Assembly (NCBI GenBank): GCA_963555705.1 | Contig: OY743174.1 | Span: forward strand, 27,717,608 to 27,781,607 | Source: Ligustrum vulgare | Taxonomy: Eukaryota > Streptophyta > Magnoliopsida > Lamiales > Oleaceae | Direction of reading: 5' to 3' | Length of the DNA: 64,000 bases | Part shown: positions 34,559 to 44,933 of the stretch, piece after piece | How the letters are laid out: every line of letters begins with the position of its first letter | Position numbering within the stretch: the first letter of the stretch is position 1 | Program-made: the position numbers and the translations under genes | Notes under the pieces: model-generated | Told to the model about the DNA's origin: nothing | The model's database searches: none | Seen by the model: the letters and a program-made list of their open reading frames with translations, nothing else

Positions 34559-34859
34559 GGGATGTAATTTTCATTATTCGGAGACAACTTTGATATTATT
34601 ATTGAGACGCAATTTGCTTTCAAGCCTTATTATTTATTGAATAAAATCCGAACTTGCGAGTTAATCTTGTTTGTTCAAATCTTGGGTGAGATTTATTTTC
34701 ATTGTGATCAAGAGGTCAGCATATCTATTGATTGTGTTGGTTGCTTGGTTCAATTAATTTGAATCAATCTCGAAATCGTGATTCTTTGACGTTCTTGGGT
34801 CGATTCCAATAATTTGTGGGTTGCGTAACTACAATTATTGCTACGTGGTTTGCATCATC

Positions 34860-34876
34860 TGGTATCAGAGCTTAGG
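34860..34876 (+). promoter_or_regulatory. Primer-binding site of the CRM-like element
   Basis: TGGTATCAGAGCTTAGG starts two bases after the 5' LTR end and matches the initiator tRNA-Met complement over its first 12 bases. Confidence 0.92.
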
Positions 34877-35430
34877 CTCCAAAAATCAAGGTTATATCTT
34901 TATTTTGTTTTTTTGAGTCTTCTTTAATCTTGTTCTTCGTGTTCTTCCAGTTCTTGAGTCTTTAATCAAAAAGTGTCACAAAAAAATTCAATAGTCGTTA
35001 TTTCCTTCGTTTGTTATCCAAATTAAATTTTGTTTGTTTCGTCTTTCTCGAAGTTGAATTTTCGAGAAACCTAAAAAAAAACGAAAATTCCAAGTCCAAG
35101 AAAAAAAAATAGCTGTTATTTGGTTTCCAGAAATATATTCTTGACTCAATCTTAGTTTCCATAAAAAGTGTCAAGTTCTATATCGAGTCAAATTCCATTC
35201 TCTAAAGGTCTTCTTCAAGTTTTCCAAACTGTTCATAAAATTCTCTCTCTTACTCGATTTGAATCATTCGGGCTTAAACTTGTTTGAGTTCGGGTTCGTT
35301 CTTTGAAGCAATTGGGGTGAAAGTCATTGAGTGGAAAAAGGCAGAGAAATGAAATCAATAGAGGGTAAAAGCCAAATTTGAGTGATACACGAGCGAAATA
35401 CACGTGAGGCATATAATATTTAGTTTTAGG

Positions 35431-36975
35431 ATGTCTGAACAATCTTCTACTACAAAAAACAACAATCGAGTCAACATGCCGGAAGAGATGGTACAACGGT
35501 TTGAGCGGTTGTTTGGGGATGTGCTAGGTAGGTTAGAAAGGCTTGAGCAACCTCGAGAAGTACCTAATGCCCGTAGGCAAGGTGGGCAAGGTCGTAGAGT
35601 AGAGGGGATCGATGAGAATGAAGAAGGTAGTGATTTTGACGATGGGGCAATTGTGGATAGAGTAGTTAGGCATGTAAGAAGGGATAGAGATCTTGGTGGC
35701 GATAGAATGGATGGTAGTATGAGCAACATCAAAATGACAATTCTGTCATTCAAGGGTAAGAGTGACCAGGAAGCATACCTAGAATGGGAAAAGAAGATGG
35801 AATTAATTTTCAATTGCTACACTTATTCGGAAGAGAAAAAGGTTAAGGTAGTTGTACTTGAATTCTCCGATTATGCTATTACTTGGTGGGATCAATTGGT
35901 GACTTCTAGGAGGAGGAATCGCGAGAGGCCCGTTAGTACTTGGAATGAGTTAAAAGCTATCATGAGAAAGAGGTTCGTTCCTAGTTATTATCATCGGGAG
36001 CTTCATCAAAAATTACAAAGTCTATACTAAGGATCAAAGAGTGTGGAGGATTATCATAAGGAGATGGAGATGTTGATGATTAGAGCTAATGTAGAAGAGG
36101 ATAGGGAGGCTCCGATGGCTCGATTTTTGAATGGGTTGAATAGGGATATAGCTAATGTGGTTGAACTACAACATTATTTGGAGATGGAAGACATGTTGCA
36201 CATGGCTATAAAGGTGGAGAAGCAAATAAAGAAAAAGGGAACAGCAAGGTATCAATCTGGTTCTAATTCTTCTTGGAAGCCAAAGTGGGAAAGTAAAGGA
36301 GATGGGGTTGTTTCTAAAGGGAAGTTTGAAGCACCAAAAGGGAAGTTTGAGGCACCAAAAGAGAAGGAGGAACAAGCTAATAAACTCGTACCTAAAGGGG
36401 AACCTCAACCATCTAGGAGTAGAGACATTCAATGCTTCAAATGTTTGGGGAGAGGACATATGGCATCTCAATGTCCTAATAGGCGAGTGATACTTGTGCG
36501 AAAGGATGGAACCATGGAGAGTGATAGTGAGGAAGAGGATTATAGCGATATGCCGGCATTGGAGGAAATATGTGATGATGAGGATGTGTTATCTGGGGAG
36601 CATGGCGAGTTATTAGTGGCAAGGCGAGCTCTTAGTGTTCAAGTCAACACAGATGATTTGGAACAACAACGGGAGAACATATTCCATACACGATGTTGCA
36701 TTAATAACAAGGTATGTAGTATGATTATTGATGGTGGTAGTTGCACTAACGTCGCGAGTACTATACTTGTTGAAAAATTAGGATTACCTTTGTTAAAACA
36801 TCCTAAACCTTATAGGCTTCAATGGTTAAATGATGGTGGAGAAATTAAGGTGAATAGGAGGGTGTTGGTGAGTTTTCTATTAGTAGCTATGTGGATGATG
36901 TTATGTGTGATGTGGTTCCTATGCATGCCGGACACATTTTGTTGGGTAGACCTTGACAATATGATAGGAAGGTAA
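35431..36975 (+). pseudogene. CRM-like gag and protease, one nonsense codon and a frameshift
   Basis: ATG at 35431 (MSEQSSTTKNNNRVN) starts a frame with MKI-type capsid sequence: ILSFKGKSDQEAYLEWEKK, WWDQLVTSRRRNRERPV, MRKRFVPSYYHREL. A TAA at 36028-36030 interrupts it ([17 protein letters not shown]); the same frame then continues through [19 protein letters not shown]. It also holds two GKFEAPK repeats, the CCHC knuckle [14 protein letters not shown] (about 36433-36474) and the protease site [13 protein letters not shown] near 36721, which has D-G-G where D-S/T-G is usual. A frameshift within about 36860-36970 separates it from pol. Confidence 0.9.
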
Positions 36976-37039
36976 CGCGTGACGGATATAAAAATAGGTA
37001 TAGCTTTACCAAAGGGGAAAAACCATTACCCTTGTACCA

Positions 37040-39858
37040 TTGACACCGTCACAAGAGTATGAAGATCAAATAAAATTGAAAAATGATGAAGAAAAAAGAG
37101 TGAGGGAAAATGAGAGAAAGAGAGTTGAGGCCACGACCTCAGAAAAAGGAGAGGAAAAGAGAGTTGGAGCCAAGACTCCAGAAAAAGGAGCGGAGAGAGA
37201 AAAAAGGAGTGTTGGGGTACATACCTCAGAAAAAGGAGAGGGAACGAAGAGTGCCAGAAAAGAAAGAAAAATGAGTTTCTACGCAAAAAGGAGTGAAATC
37301 AAGAAAGCATTCATGGAAGAACGGCCAATGGTCCTTCTGCTATACAAGGAATCATTCCTTGCATTTGATGAAACTAACAAATCCCTCCCTAGTTTGACTA
37401 TTTCTCTCTTGCAGGAATTTGACGATGTATTTCCCGATGACATACCTAGTGGGTTACCACCCATTCGAGGTATTGAACATCAAATTGATTTTGTACCTGG
37501 AGCAGTCATTCCGAACCGCCCCGCTTATCAAAGTAACCCCGAGGAGACGAAGGAGCTCCAAAGGCAAGTGGAGGACTTGATGAGCAAAGGGTATATAAGG
37601 GAAAGTATGAGTCCATGTGCCGTCCCTGTGTTACTTGTACCCAAAAAGGACGGGACTTCTAGAATGTGTGTCGATTGTAGGGCCATCAACAACATAACGG
37701 TAAATTATCCTCATCCTATTCCTAGGTTAGATGATATGTTGGATAAATTGCATGGTTCTAGCATATTTAGTAAAATTGACCTTAAGAGTGGTTATCATCA
37801 AATTCGAATGAAAGAAGGAGATGAGTGGAAAACTGCTTTTAAAACTAAGTATGGCCTGTATGAATGGTTAGTAATGCCTTTTGGACTTACTAATGCACCT
37901 AGCACATTTATGCGTTTAATGAATCATGTTTTACGTGCATTTATAGTTCAATTCGTTGTAGTTTACTTCGATGATATCTTGATATATAGTAAAACTTTGA
38001 ATGAGCATGTGGAGCATGTTAGGTGTGTGCTTGTGGTTTTAAGACAAGAGCAACTTTTAGCTAATTTTAAAAAGTGTGATTTTTGCATGGAAAAAGTTGT
38101 GTTTCTTGGCTATGTGGTTAGTGCTAAAGGAATAGAAGTAGATGAAGAAAAAGTCAAAGCTATTAAAGAATGGCCAACACCTAAAAGCATAACTGAGATT
38201 AGGAGTTTTCATGGCTTGGCTAGTTTTTATAGGCGCTTTGTTAAAAATTTAAGCACGATTACCGCACCACTCACAGAAATTGTCAAAAAAAGTGTAGGTT
38301 TTAAATGGGGAGTAGAACAGGAACATGCATTTGAAACAATCAAAAATATGTTGTGTAAAGCACCGATTTTATCACTTCCTAACTTTGACAAGGCTTTTGA
38401 GATTGATTGTGATGCCTCAGGGCTAGGCATTTGAGCTGTTTTAATGCAGGATCAAAGGTCAATCGCCTATTTTAGTGAAAAACTAAAATGGGCTGCACTT
38501 AATTACCCCACATGTGACAAGGAGTTATACTCACTTGTGCGCGCTTTGGAGACATGGCAACATTACTTGTGGCCACGGGAGTTCGTGATACACACTGATC
38601 ATGAGTCCTTGAAACATTTGAGGGGTCAAGCTAAGCTGAGTAAGAGACATGCAAGGTGGGTAGAATTCATCGAAACATTTCCCTCTGTCATCCGATACAA
38701 ACAAGGTAAGGAAAATGTGGTGGCAGATGCATTGTCTCGAAGGTATGTTCTTTTAATGTGGTTCGGGTTTGTAATAGATGCATTACTTGTAAGAAGGCTA
38801 AATCTAGGATTAAACCTCATGGATTATATATGCCTTTACCCGTCCCTAGTGAACCTTTGGTCGATATCTCTATGGATTTTGTTTTGGGACTACCTAGGAC
38901 TAAGAAGGGAAGATATTCAATTTTTGTGGTAGTAGATCGATTTAGCAAAATGGCACATTTCATACCATGCCACAAAACTGATGATGCTACTAACATAGCT
39001 GAAATTTTCTTTCGGGAAGTCATGCGCTTACATGGGGTTCCTAAAAGTATTATCTCGGATAGGGATGTTAAATTCTTTAGTCATTTTTGAAGAGTCTTGT
39101 GGAACAAATTAGGAACAAAACTATTTTTTTCTACAACTTGTCACCCACAGACCGATGGACAAACCGAGGTAGTAAATAGGACAATGATTCAATTGTTGCG
39201 CACCATAATCAATAAAAATTTGAAAAATTGGGAAGAGTGTTTACCATTTATTGAATTTACATATAATAAGGCTATACATTCTACTACTTCTTGTTCACCA
39301 TTCGAAATTGTTTATGGTTTTAATCCGCTAACACCATTGGATTTAATTCCTTTACCTGTGAATGAACGTAGTAGTTTAGATGGAAAGAAAAAGGCTGAGA
39401 TGGTTAAATCACTCCACGACAAAGTGAGGTTGGCGATTGAAAAGAAAAATGAACATTATGCATTGCAGGCTAACAAGGGGAGAAAAGGCGTCATATTTGA
39501 GCCCGATGATTGGGTTTGGGTACATATGAGAAAAGAGCGGTTTCCAGATCAACGCAAGTCAAAGTTACAACCGCGAGGGGATGGTCCATTCCAAGTGATT
39601 GAAAGGATCAACAACAATGCCTATAAAATCGATCTTCCTGGTGAGTATAATGTTTCGGCTTCATTTAATGTTTCTGATCTATCTCTGTTTGATGCAGATA
39701 CAAATTCGAGGTCGAATCCTTTCGAAGAGGGAGGGGATGATGTGATCCAGACCACGGATACAAGCCCGCACAAAGATCCCTTGAAGATCAAAGGAGGACC
39801 GATGACTCGATTGCAAACAAGGAGGGCCAACGAGGCAATGGACAAGCTAGTTCAATGA
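37040..39858 (+). pseudogene. CRM-like pol (RT, RNase H, integrase) running into the 3' LTR
   Basis: After a charged linker with KGEEKR and SEKGE repeats (37085-37260), RT reads [35 protein letters not shown] and [11 protein letters not shown] (YFDD box near 37960-37990). RNase H follows, with a TGA at 38432-38434 inside DASGLGI-stop-AVLMQD. After [10 protein letters not shown] a deletion near 38745 removes the first part of the integrase zinc-binding region. Integrase resumes with [12 protein letters not shown], Asp in [10 protein letters not shown], Asp in IISDRDVKF, a TGA at 39088-39090, then Glu in GQTEVVNRT. The C-terminus (PGEYNVSASFNVSDL, GGPMTRLQTRRA) ends at 39858, 121 bp inside the 3' LTR. 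No chromodomain is visible. Confidence 0.9.
39724..39737 (+). promoter_or_regulatory. Polypurine tract of the CRM-like element
   Basis: GAAGAGGGAGGGGA, 14 purines, abuts the 3' LTR start TGATG. It is also coding sequence (EEGG) of the pol frame that enters the LTR. Confidence 0.9.
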
Positions 39859-40610
39859 ACAATGGCCAAAACAATGTTCGTGTCATCAAAAGAAGCAAGT
39901 TCCATGTTGGGACCGAGCCAAAACGACGAGTGGACCAACCTCATTCAATGCGTCGAAGAAAATTGTGAAATTTCAATGTTACGGCAGTAACATATATTTC
40001 CTCACGGCCGTAAACAACTCACTGCTGAAATTGATTTTGCGAGACATAAGGGATTACGGCCGTAAAGGTTGAGTATCACGGACGTAATGGAGTCACAGCT
40101 TAAAACTACAATTTGGACGTTTTGGGCTTACGGCCGTAAGTCATATTGTCACGGCCGTAAGAGTGGATCAGTAACAAGGTTACGGCCGTAAGGGAGTTAG
40201 TCACGGTCGTAAGAGCCTATACGCGTAATTTTAGGGTTTTTAATTATTTCCTTATTTTTTATTTGTTTCCTAGTTTAATTAAAACTCTTAACCTAGTTTT
40301 TAACCCTATTTATAGGGATGTAATTTTCATTATTCGGAGACAACTTTGATATTATTATTGAGAGGCAATTTTCTTTCAAACCTTATTCTTTATTGAATAA
40401 AATCCTAACTTGCGAGTTAATCTTGTTTGTTCAAATCTTGGGTGAGATTTATTTTCATTGTGATCAAGAGGTCAGCATATCTATTGATTGTGTTGGTTGC
40501 TTGGTTCAATTAATTTGAATCAATCTCGAAATCGTGATTCTTTGGCGTTCTTGGGTCGATTCCAATAATTTGTGGGTTGCGTAACTACAATTGCTACGTG
40601 GTTTGCATCA
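39738..40610 (+). mobile_element. 3' LTR of the CRM-like element (873 bp)
   Basis: It begins TGATGTGATCC and ends TTTGCATCA, followed by GTTTT. It lacks three bases of the ACAATTATTGC phrase of the 5' LTR. The pol frame ends inside it at TGA 39856-39858. Confidence 0.93.
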
Positions 40611-40882
40611 GTTTTTCTCTCGAATCACAAGGTTCCTTCTATTCATGTGGTTTCTAAACATAAAAAATTTGCATTCTTCCACACCAGATGATCAGAATTA
40701 GCTAAGTCTGCCCAAACAATTAATGCTAAGCGGTTCCCTAATCCATGCCTTTAATATCAAAGTCTTAATCAACAAGCTTATACCAAACAATAAAAAAAAA
40801 ATTTGGACTACTTTTTCTTATCCTAGTCGTGCCCTATAATATGGGCCATAAGATAGGTACGAAAAAAGTACCTATCAGTGGA

Positions 40883-42061
40883 CAGAAAAGTGTGAGAAGA
40901 GTTTCCAAGAACTGAAACAGAATTTGATATTTGCACCAGTTTTGGCTATTCCAGAAGGGTCAGAAGGTTTTGTTATCTATAGTGATTCATCGAAACAGGG
41001 TTTGGGAGAAGAGTTTCCAAGAACTGAAATAGAATTTGATATTTGCACCAGTTTTGGCTATTCCAGAAGGGTCAGAAGGTTTTGTTATCTATAGTGATTC
41101 ATCGAAACAGGGTTTGGGATGTGTGTTGATGCAACATGGGAAAGTGATTGCATATGCCTCTATACAGTTGAAGCCACATGAGCAGAACTACCCTACACAT
41201 GACTTAGAATTGGCGGCTGTAGTTCATGCTTTAAAAATATGGCAACACTATCTATATGGTGGTAAGTGCGAGATATACACAAATCATAAGAGTCTCAAGT
41301 ATTTCTTCACTCGGAAGGAATTGAATATGAGATAGAGAAGGTAGTTGGAGTTAGTTAAGGATTATGAATGCACTATCCACTATCACTTCGGCAAGGCCAA
41401 TGTTGTTGCTGATGCGCTTAGTCGGAAAGGTAAAGGACAGTTAGTTGCCCTAATCAGTTAAGAACAATTGATCAAGGATTTTTCCAACGTGTGACTTGAG
41501 GTTTTGACTCCTCCACGTCGCACAACTGCAATTATAACTGCTTTGGTTGTTCGACCAACTCTCAGAGACAGAATTAAAGAGGTACAAGGTAAGGATAAAT
41601 TTTTGTGCAAGATTAAGGACCAAATACTCGCTGGCAGCATTAAAGGTTTTGAAGTATCGAGTGATGACACTCTCATTTTCAAGGGGAAACTGTGTGTGTC
41701 GAATGATGAAACCTTGAGGAAGGAGATTCTAGAGGAAGTACATTATTCACCTTATACTGCACACCCAGGAGGTACGAAGATGTACCAAGATCTACAAAAA
41801 ATTTATTGGTGGAGAAACATGAAGAGGTCAATTGGTTTGTTTGTTGAGAAGTGCATGACTTGCCAACAAATTAAAGTTGAACATCAACGTCTATCTGGAT
41901 TGTTGAACCCACTTGAGATTCCAAAATGGAAGTGGGGAACACATAGCAATGGATTTTGTCGTTGGACTTCCTAGATCAGCTAGAGGTCATCAAGCTATAA
42001 GGGTCATAGTTGATCGCTTGACAAAATCTGGTCATTTTCTACCAGTGAAGATGACTTTCAG
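40883..42061 (+). pseudogene. Tekay element II RNase H and integrase N-terminal half
   Basis: The frame resumes after the insert with TEKCEKSFQELKQN. RNase H reads [36 protein letters not shown] and [15 protein letters not shown], then [11 protein letters not shown]. Integrase zinc-binding residues lie in HYSPYTAHPGGTKM and CMTCQQIK. The core starts IAMDFVVGLPRS and VDRLTKSGHFLPVKMTFS, where a reverse CRM-like fragment cuts it. Damage: a 112-bp tandem duplication (40894-41117) that shifts the frame, stops near 41334, 41459 and 41493, and a frameshift near 41935. Confidence 0.88.
40894..41117 (+). repeat. 112-bp tandem duplication in RNase H coding sequence
   Basis: 40894-41005 and 41006-41117 are nearly identical (one difference, GAAACAG against GAAATAG). 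Since 112 is not a multiple of three, the copy breaks the frame. Confidence 0.95.
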
Positions 42062-43541
42062 TTATGCAAACCACGTAGCAATTGTAGCTATGCAATCCAC
42101 AAAATATTGAAATCGACCCAAGAACGCCAAGAAACCACGATTTATGGATCCAATTAAAATTAATTGAACCAAGCAACCAATACAATCACAAGGATATATT
42201 GACCTCTTGATCACAAGCAATATTAATTCTCACCGAGATTTGAATAAACAAAAATAACTCACAAGTTCGGAATTTATTCAATGAAGAATAAGATTGTGAA
42301 AGCAAAATAGCCTCTCAATTATAATATCAAAGTTGTCTAATGAATAATGAAAATTACATCCCTATAAATAGGGTCAAAATCTAGGTTAAGAGTTCTAATT
42401 AAACAAGGAAACAACTACCTAAAAATAAGGAAATAATTAAAACCCTAAAATCACGCGTATATGAATTTACGGCCGTGACTAATTTCCTTACGGTCGTAAG
42501 ACTCATTCTGTTTCACCGTTACGGCCGTGAGACTCCTTTTACGGCCATAAGCCTTAGTTCTGAAATTTCTGTTTTTGATCCGAGGCTGCGTTACGGCCGT
42601 GATTAATATTAGTTACGGCCGTAAGTCCAATTTCTTCAAAAATTCAGTTTTCAGCAGCAAGTTGATTACGGCCGTGAGAATTATGAATTACGGCCGTAAT
42701 TCTTGAAATTTGGCAATCTTCTTCGATAGCTTGAATGAGGTTGATCCACTCGTCGTTTTGGCTCGGTCCCAACATGGAACTTGCTTCTTTCGATGACACG
42801 AACATTATTTTGGCCATTGTTTCTTGAACTAACTTGTCCATTGCTTCCTTGGCCCTCTTTTTCTGCAATCGAGTCATCGGCCCTCCTCGGATCTTCAACA
42901 GAATTTTGTACGGGCTTGTATCCGTGGTCTGGATCACATCATCCCCTCCCTCTTCGAAAGGATTCGACCTCGAATCTGTACCTGCATCAAACGGAGATAG
43001 ATCAGAAACATTAAATGAAGCCGAAACATTATACTCACCAGGAAGATCTAATTTATAGGCATTGTTGTTGATCCTTTCAATCACTTGGAATGTACCATCT
43101 CCTCGCGGTTGTAACTTTGACTTGCGTTGTTCTGGAAACCGCTCCTTTCTCAAATGTACCCAAACCCAATCACCGGGTTCAAATATGACGCCCTTTCTTC
43201 CTTTGTTAGCCTGCGAAGCATAATGTTCATTTTTCTTTTCAATCGCCAACCTCACCTTATCGTGGAGTGCTTTAACCATCTCATCCTTTTTCTTTCCATC
43301 TAAACTACTACGTTCATTCACAGGTAAAGGAGTTAAATCCAATGGTGTTAGCGGATTAAAACCATAAACAATTTCAAATGGTGAATAAGAAGTAGTAGAA
43401 TGTATAGCCCTATTATATGCAAATTCAATAAATGGTAAACACTCTTCCCAATTTTTCAGATTTTTATTGATTATCGTGCGCAACAATTGAATCATTGTCC
43501 TATTTACTACCTCGATTTGCCCATCGGTCTGTGGGTGACAA
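42062..43541 (-). mobile_element. Truncated reverse copy of the CRM-like family (3' LTR plus pol 3' end)
   Basis: Read leftward, it starts inside integrase (CHPQTDGQIEVVNRTMIQLL), passes GDWVWVHLRKERFPEQ and PGEYNVSASFNVSDLSPFD, a polypurine tract (42942-42955) and a full LTR (42941 down to 42062). The left end TTATGCAAACC is the LTR end with one change. In this copy the frame does not stop at LVQ but runs on through ETMAKIMFVSSKEASSML to 42644, into the palindrome array. It carries its own array at 42467-42699. Gag through early integrase is missing, and there is no target-site duplication. Confidence 0.88.
42467..42699. promoter_or_regulatory. Palindrome array in the reverse CRM-like LTR
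   Basis: TTACGGCCGTAA-type motifs start at 42467, 42488, 42519, 42539, 42591, 42613, 42666 and 42688, four pairs with spacing of 21, 20, 22 and 22 bp. The first five or so differ from the 34223 array in sequence between motifs, yet the paired layout is kept. Confidence 0.88.
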
Positions 43542-44367
43542 GTTTTGGGAAAGCTTGCAGACAGCTATGGGAACTAGATTAAAATTCAGTACAACATATC
43601 ATCCACAAACAGAGGACAGTCAGAGAGAACTATACAAACTTTAGAGGATATGTTGAGAGCTTGTTTTTTAGACCTTGGGGGTAACTGGGAAATGCATTTA
43701 CCGTTGGTTGAGTTTGCATATAACAATAGTTTCCAGGCTACTATTGGCATGGCACCGTATGAAGCTATTTATGGCAGAAAGTGCAGATCACCAATTCATT
43801 GGGATGAAGTTGGTGAGAAGAGGATTTTAGGTGCAGAAATAGTGAAACAGACTGTAAGTGTTGTGAAGAAAATCAAAGAAAGGATTAAAGCAGCACAAGA
43901 TAGACACGAGTCTTATGCTGACAAGAGACGAAAAGAACCTCGATTTGAAATTGGTGAAAAAGTGTTCCTTAAAGTGGCTCATATGAAAGGTGTGGCAAGG
44001 CTTGGAAAGAAAGGGAACTTAGGCTAAGGTTTATTGGACCTTTTCAGATCTTGGAAAGAGTTGGAGATGTAGCATATGGGTTGGCTTTACCGCCAGAGTT
44101 ATCAGCGGTACATAATGTTTTCCACATCTTAATGTTAAGGAAATGTGTTCATGATCCGAACCACATTGTTAGTTATGCATCTTTGGATGTCAACAAGGAT
44201 ATAACATATGAGGAAATTCTGGCGGTCATACTTGAGAGGAAAGTACACACCTTGAGGAATAAGGATATTCCTTTAGTTAAAATCCAATGGAGTAAACATG
44301 GTAAAGAAGAAGCAACTTTGGGAAAGAGAAGAGGAAATATTAGCGAAGTACCCAGGCATTTTTAATC
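43542..44367 (+). pseudogene. Tekay element II integrase C-terminal half with chromodomain
   Basis: The frame resumes FWESLQTAMGTRLKFST, then QRTIQTLEDMLRACFL with the catalytic Glu position altered or shifted at EDSQR near 43613. It continues HLPLVEFAYNNSFQATIGM, PYEAIYGRKCRSPIHWDE and VFLKVAHMKGV. A frameshift near 44025 leads to ERVGDVAYGLALPPEL and VHNVFHILMLRKC. The end, ILERKVHTLRNKDIPL then VKIQWSKHGKEEATL (about 44228-44320), is the chromodomain that in this clade guides insertion to marked chromatin. The segment between the insertion point at 42061 and FWESL, which should hold the second catalytic Asp, is missing. Confidence 0.87.
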
Positions 44368-44401
44368 CAAGTAAGTTTAATATCGAAGACGAAATTTATT
44401 T

Positions 44402-44414
44402 AAGTGGAGGAGGT
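44402..44414 (+). promoter_or_regulatory. Polypurine tract of Tekay element II
   Basis: AAGTGGAGGAGGT lies directly before the 3' LTR start TGTAGCG. Confidence 0.85.
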
Positions 44415-44495
44415 TGTAGCGATCCGAATTTGAAAATGCAAATTTTATAACTTACATTGTGTCGCTACGACATTCCCGTCGAATTTTAGAATTTA
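44415..44495 (+). mobile_element. 3' LTR of Tekay element II, first 81 bp
   Basis: It matches 22211-22290 (TGTAGCGATCCGAATTTG, then CATTCCCGTCGAATTTTAG). It stops at AATTTA where a reverse Helitron is inserted; the LTR resumes at 62171. Confidence 0.9.
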
Positions 44496-44933
44496 CTAGC
44501 GGCATACACGTGCGTTGCACGTGATCGACCAATGATTTAGTTTTTAATATCTTCAGAATTTTTGATTATTAGTTTCAATAGTTACACAATTATAGTAGGA
44601 TTTATAAATAAAGATGGAATAACATGTTATATATTGTACTTGATGTTTCTCACTTGGAATATAAATAAGAAATAGACGAATTTATTTCAATTCAATAACT
44701 TAGGAAAAAAAATCTGATCAAGACAAGAGAAAATTGAATTCCGTACTGATGCAATAGCTCCTTTTCAAAACTCTAACTTGTTTTTTCTCCTCCTCCATCT
44801 AAATTTACTTCAATTCGCCAAGCAAAAAAAAATCCGACCACGGGTGAAGAAAAAATTGGTATATATTCCGATGCAATAGCTCCTCTTTTAACTTCTAGCT
44901 TGTTTTTTTAATGTGCTGTGTTCAGTTTTAGAC

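Larger units (their letters stand above)
33982..34857 (+). mobile_element. 5' LTR of the CRM-like element (876 bp)
   Basis: It begins TGATGTGATCC and ends TTTGCATCA. It carries the end of the pol reading frame, a palindrome array (34223-34456) and a TATTTATA box at 34551-34558. Confidence 0.93.
33982..40610 (+). mobile_element. CRM-like gypsy chromovirus with both LTRs, duplication GTTTT
   Basis: LTRs at 33982-34857 and 39738-40610 start TGATGTGATCC and end TTTGCATCA. GTTTT flanks the element at 33977-33981 and 40611-40615. By hand the LTRs differ at about 15 of 873 positions plus a 3-bp indel (about 98% identity), the youngest pair in the window. It has a tRNA-Met PBS, a pure-purine polypurine tract, gag, protease, RT, RNase H and integrase. 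Integrase has no chromodomain and the frame runs into the 3' LTR, both features of the centromeric CRM clade. The CRM assignment is inferred, and Galadriel- or Reina-like relatives are not excluded. Confidence 0.85.
32040..40877 (-). mobile_element. Reverse Athila-like element, deleted, duplication GTGGA
   Basis: It starts TGTTCATGC and ends CCTATCA on the plus strand, flanked by GTGGA at 32035-32039 and 40878-40882. Removing it restores KFEW-TEKCEKSF of the Tekay pol. The left LTR (32040-33618) is followed by ACCCCCAAACTTAAACTC, a polypurine tract seen in reverse, so the element points left. The right LTR keeps only about 50 bp (about 40828-40877). Internal DNA (33619-33981 and 40611-40827) is noncoding. 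A CRM-like element occupies 33982-40610. Confidence 0.85.
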
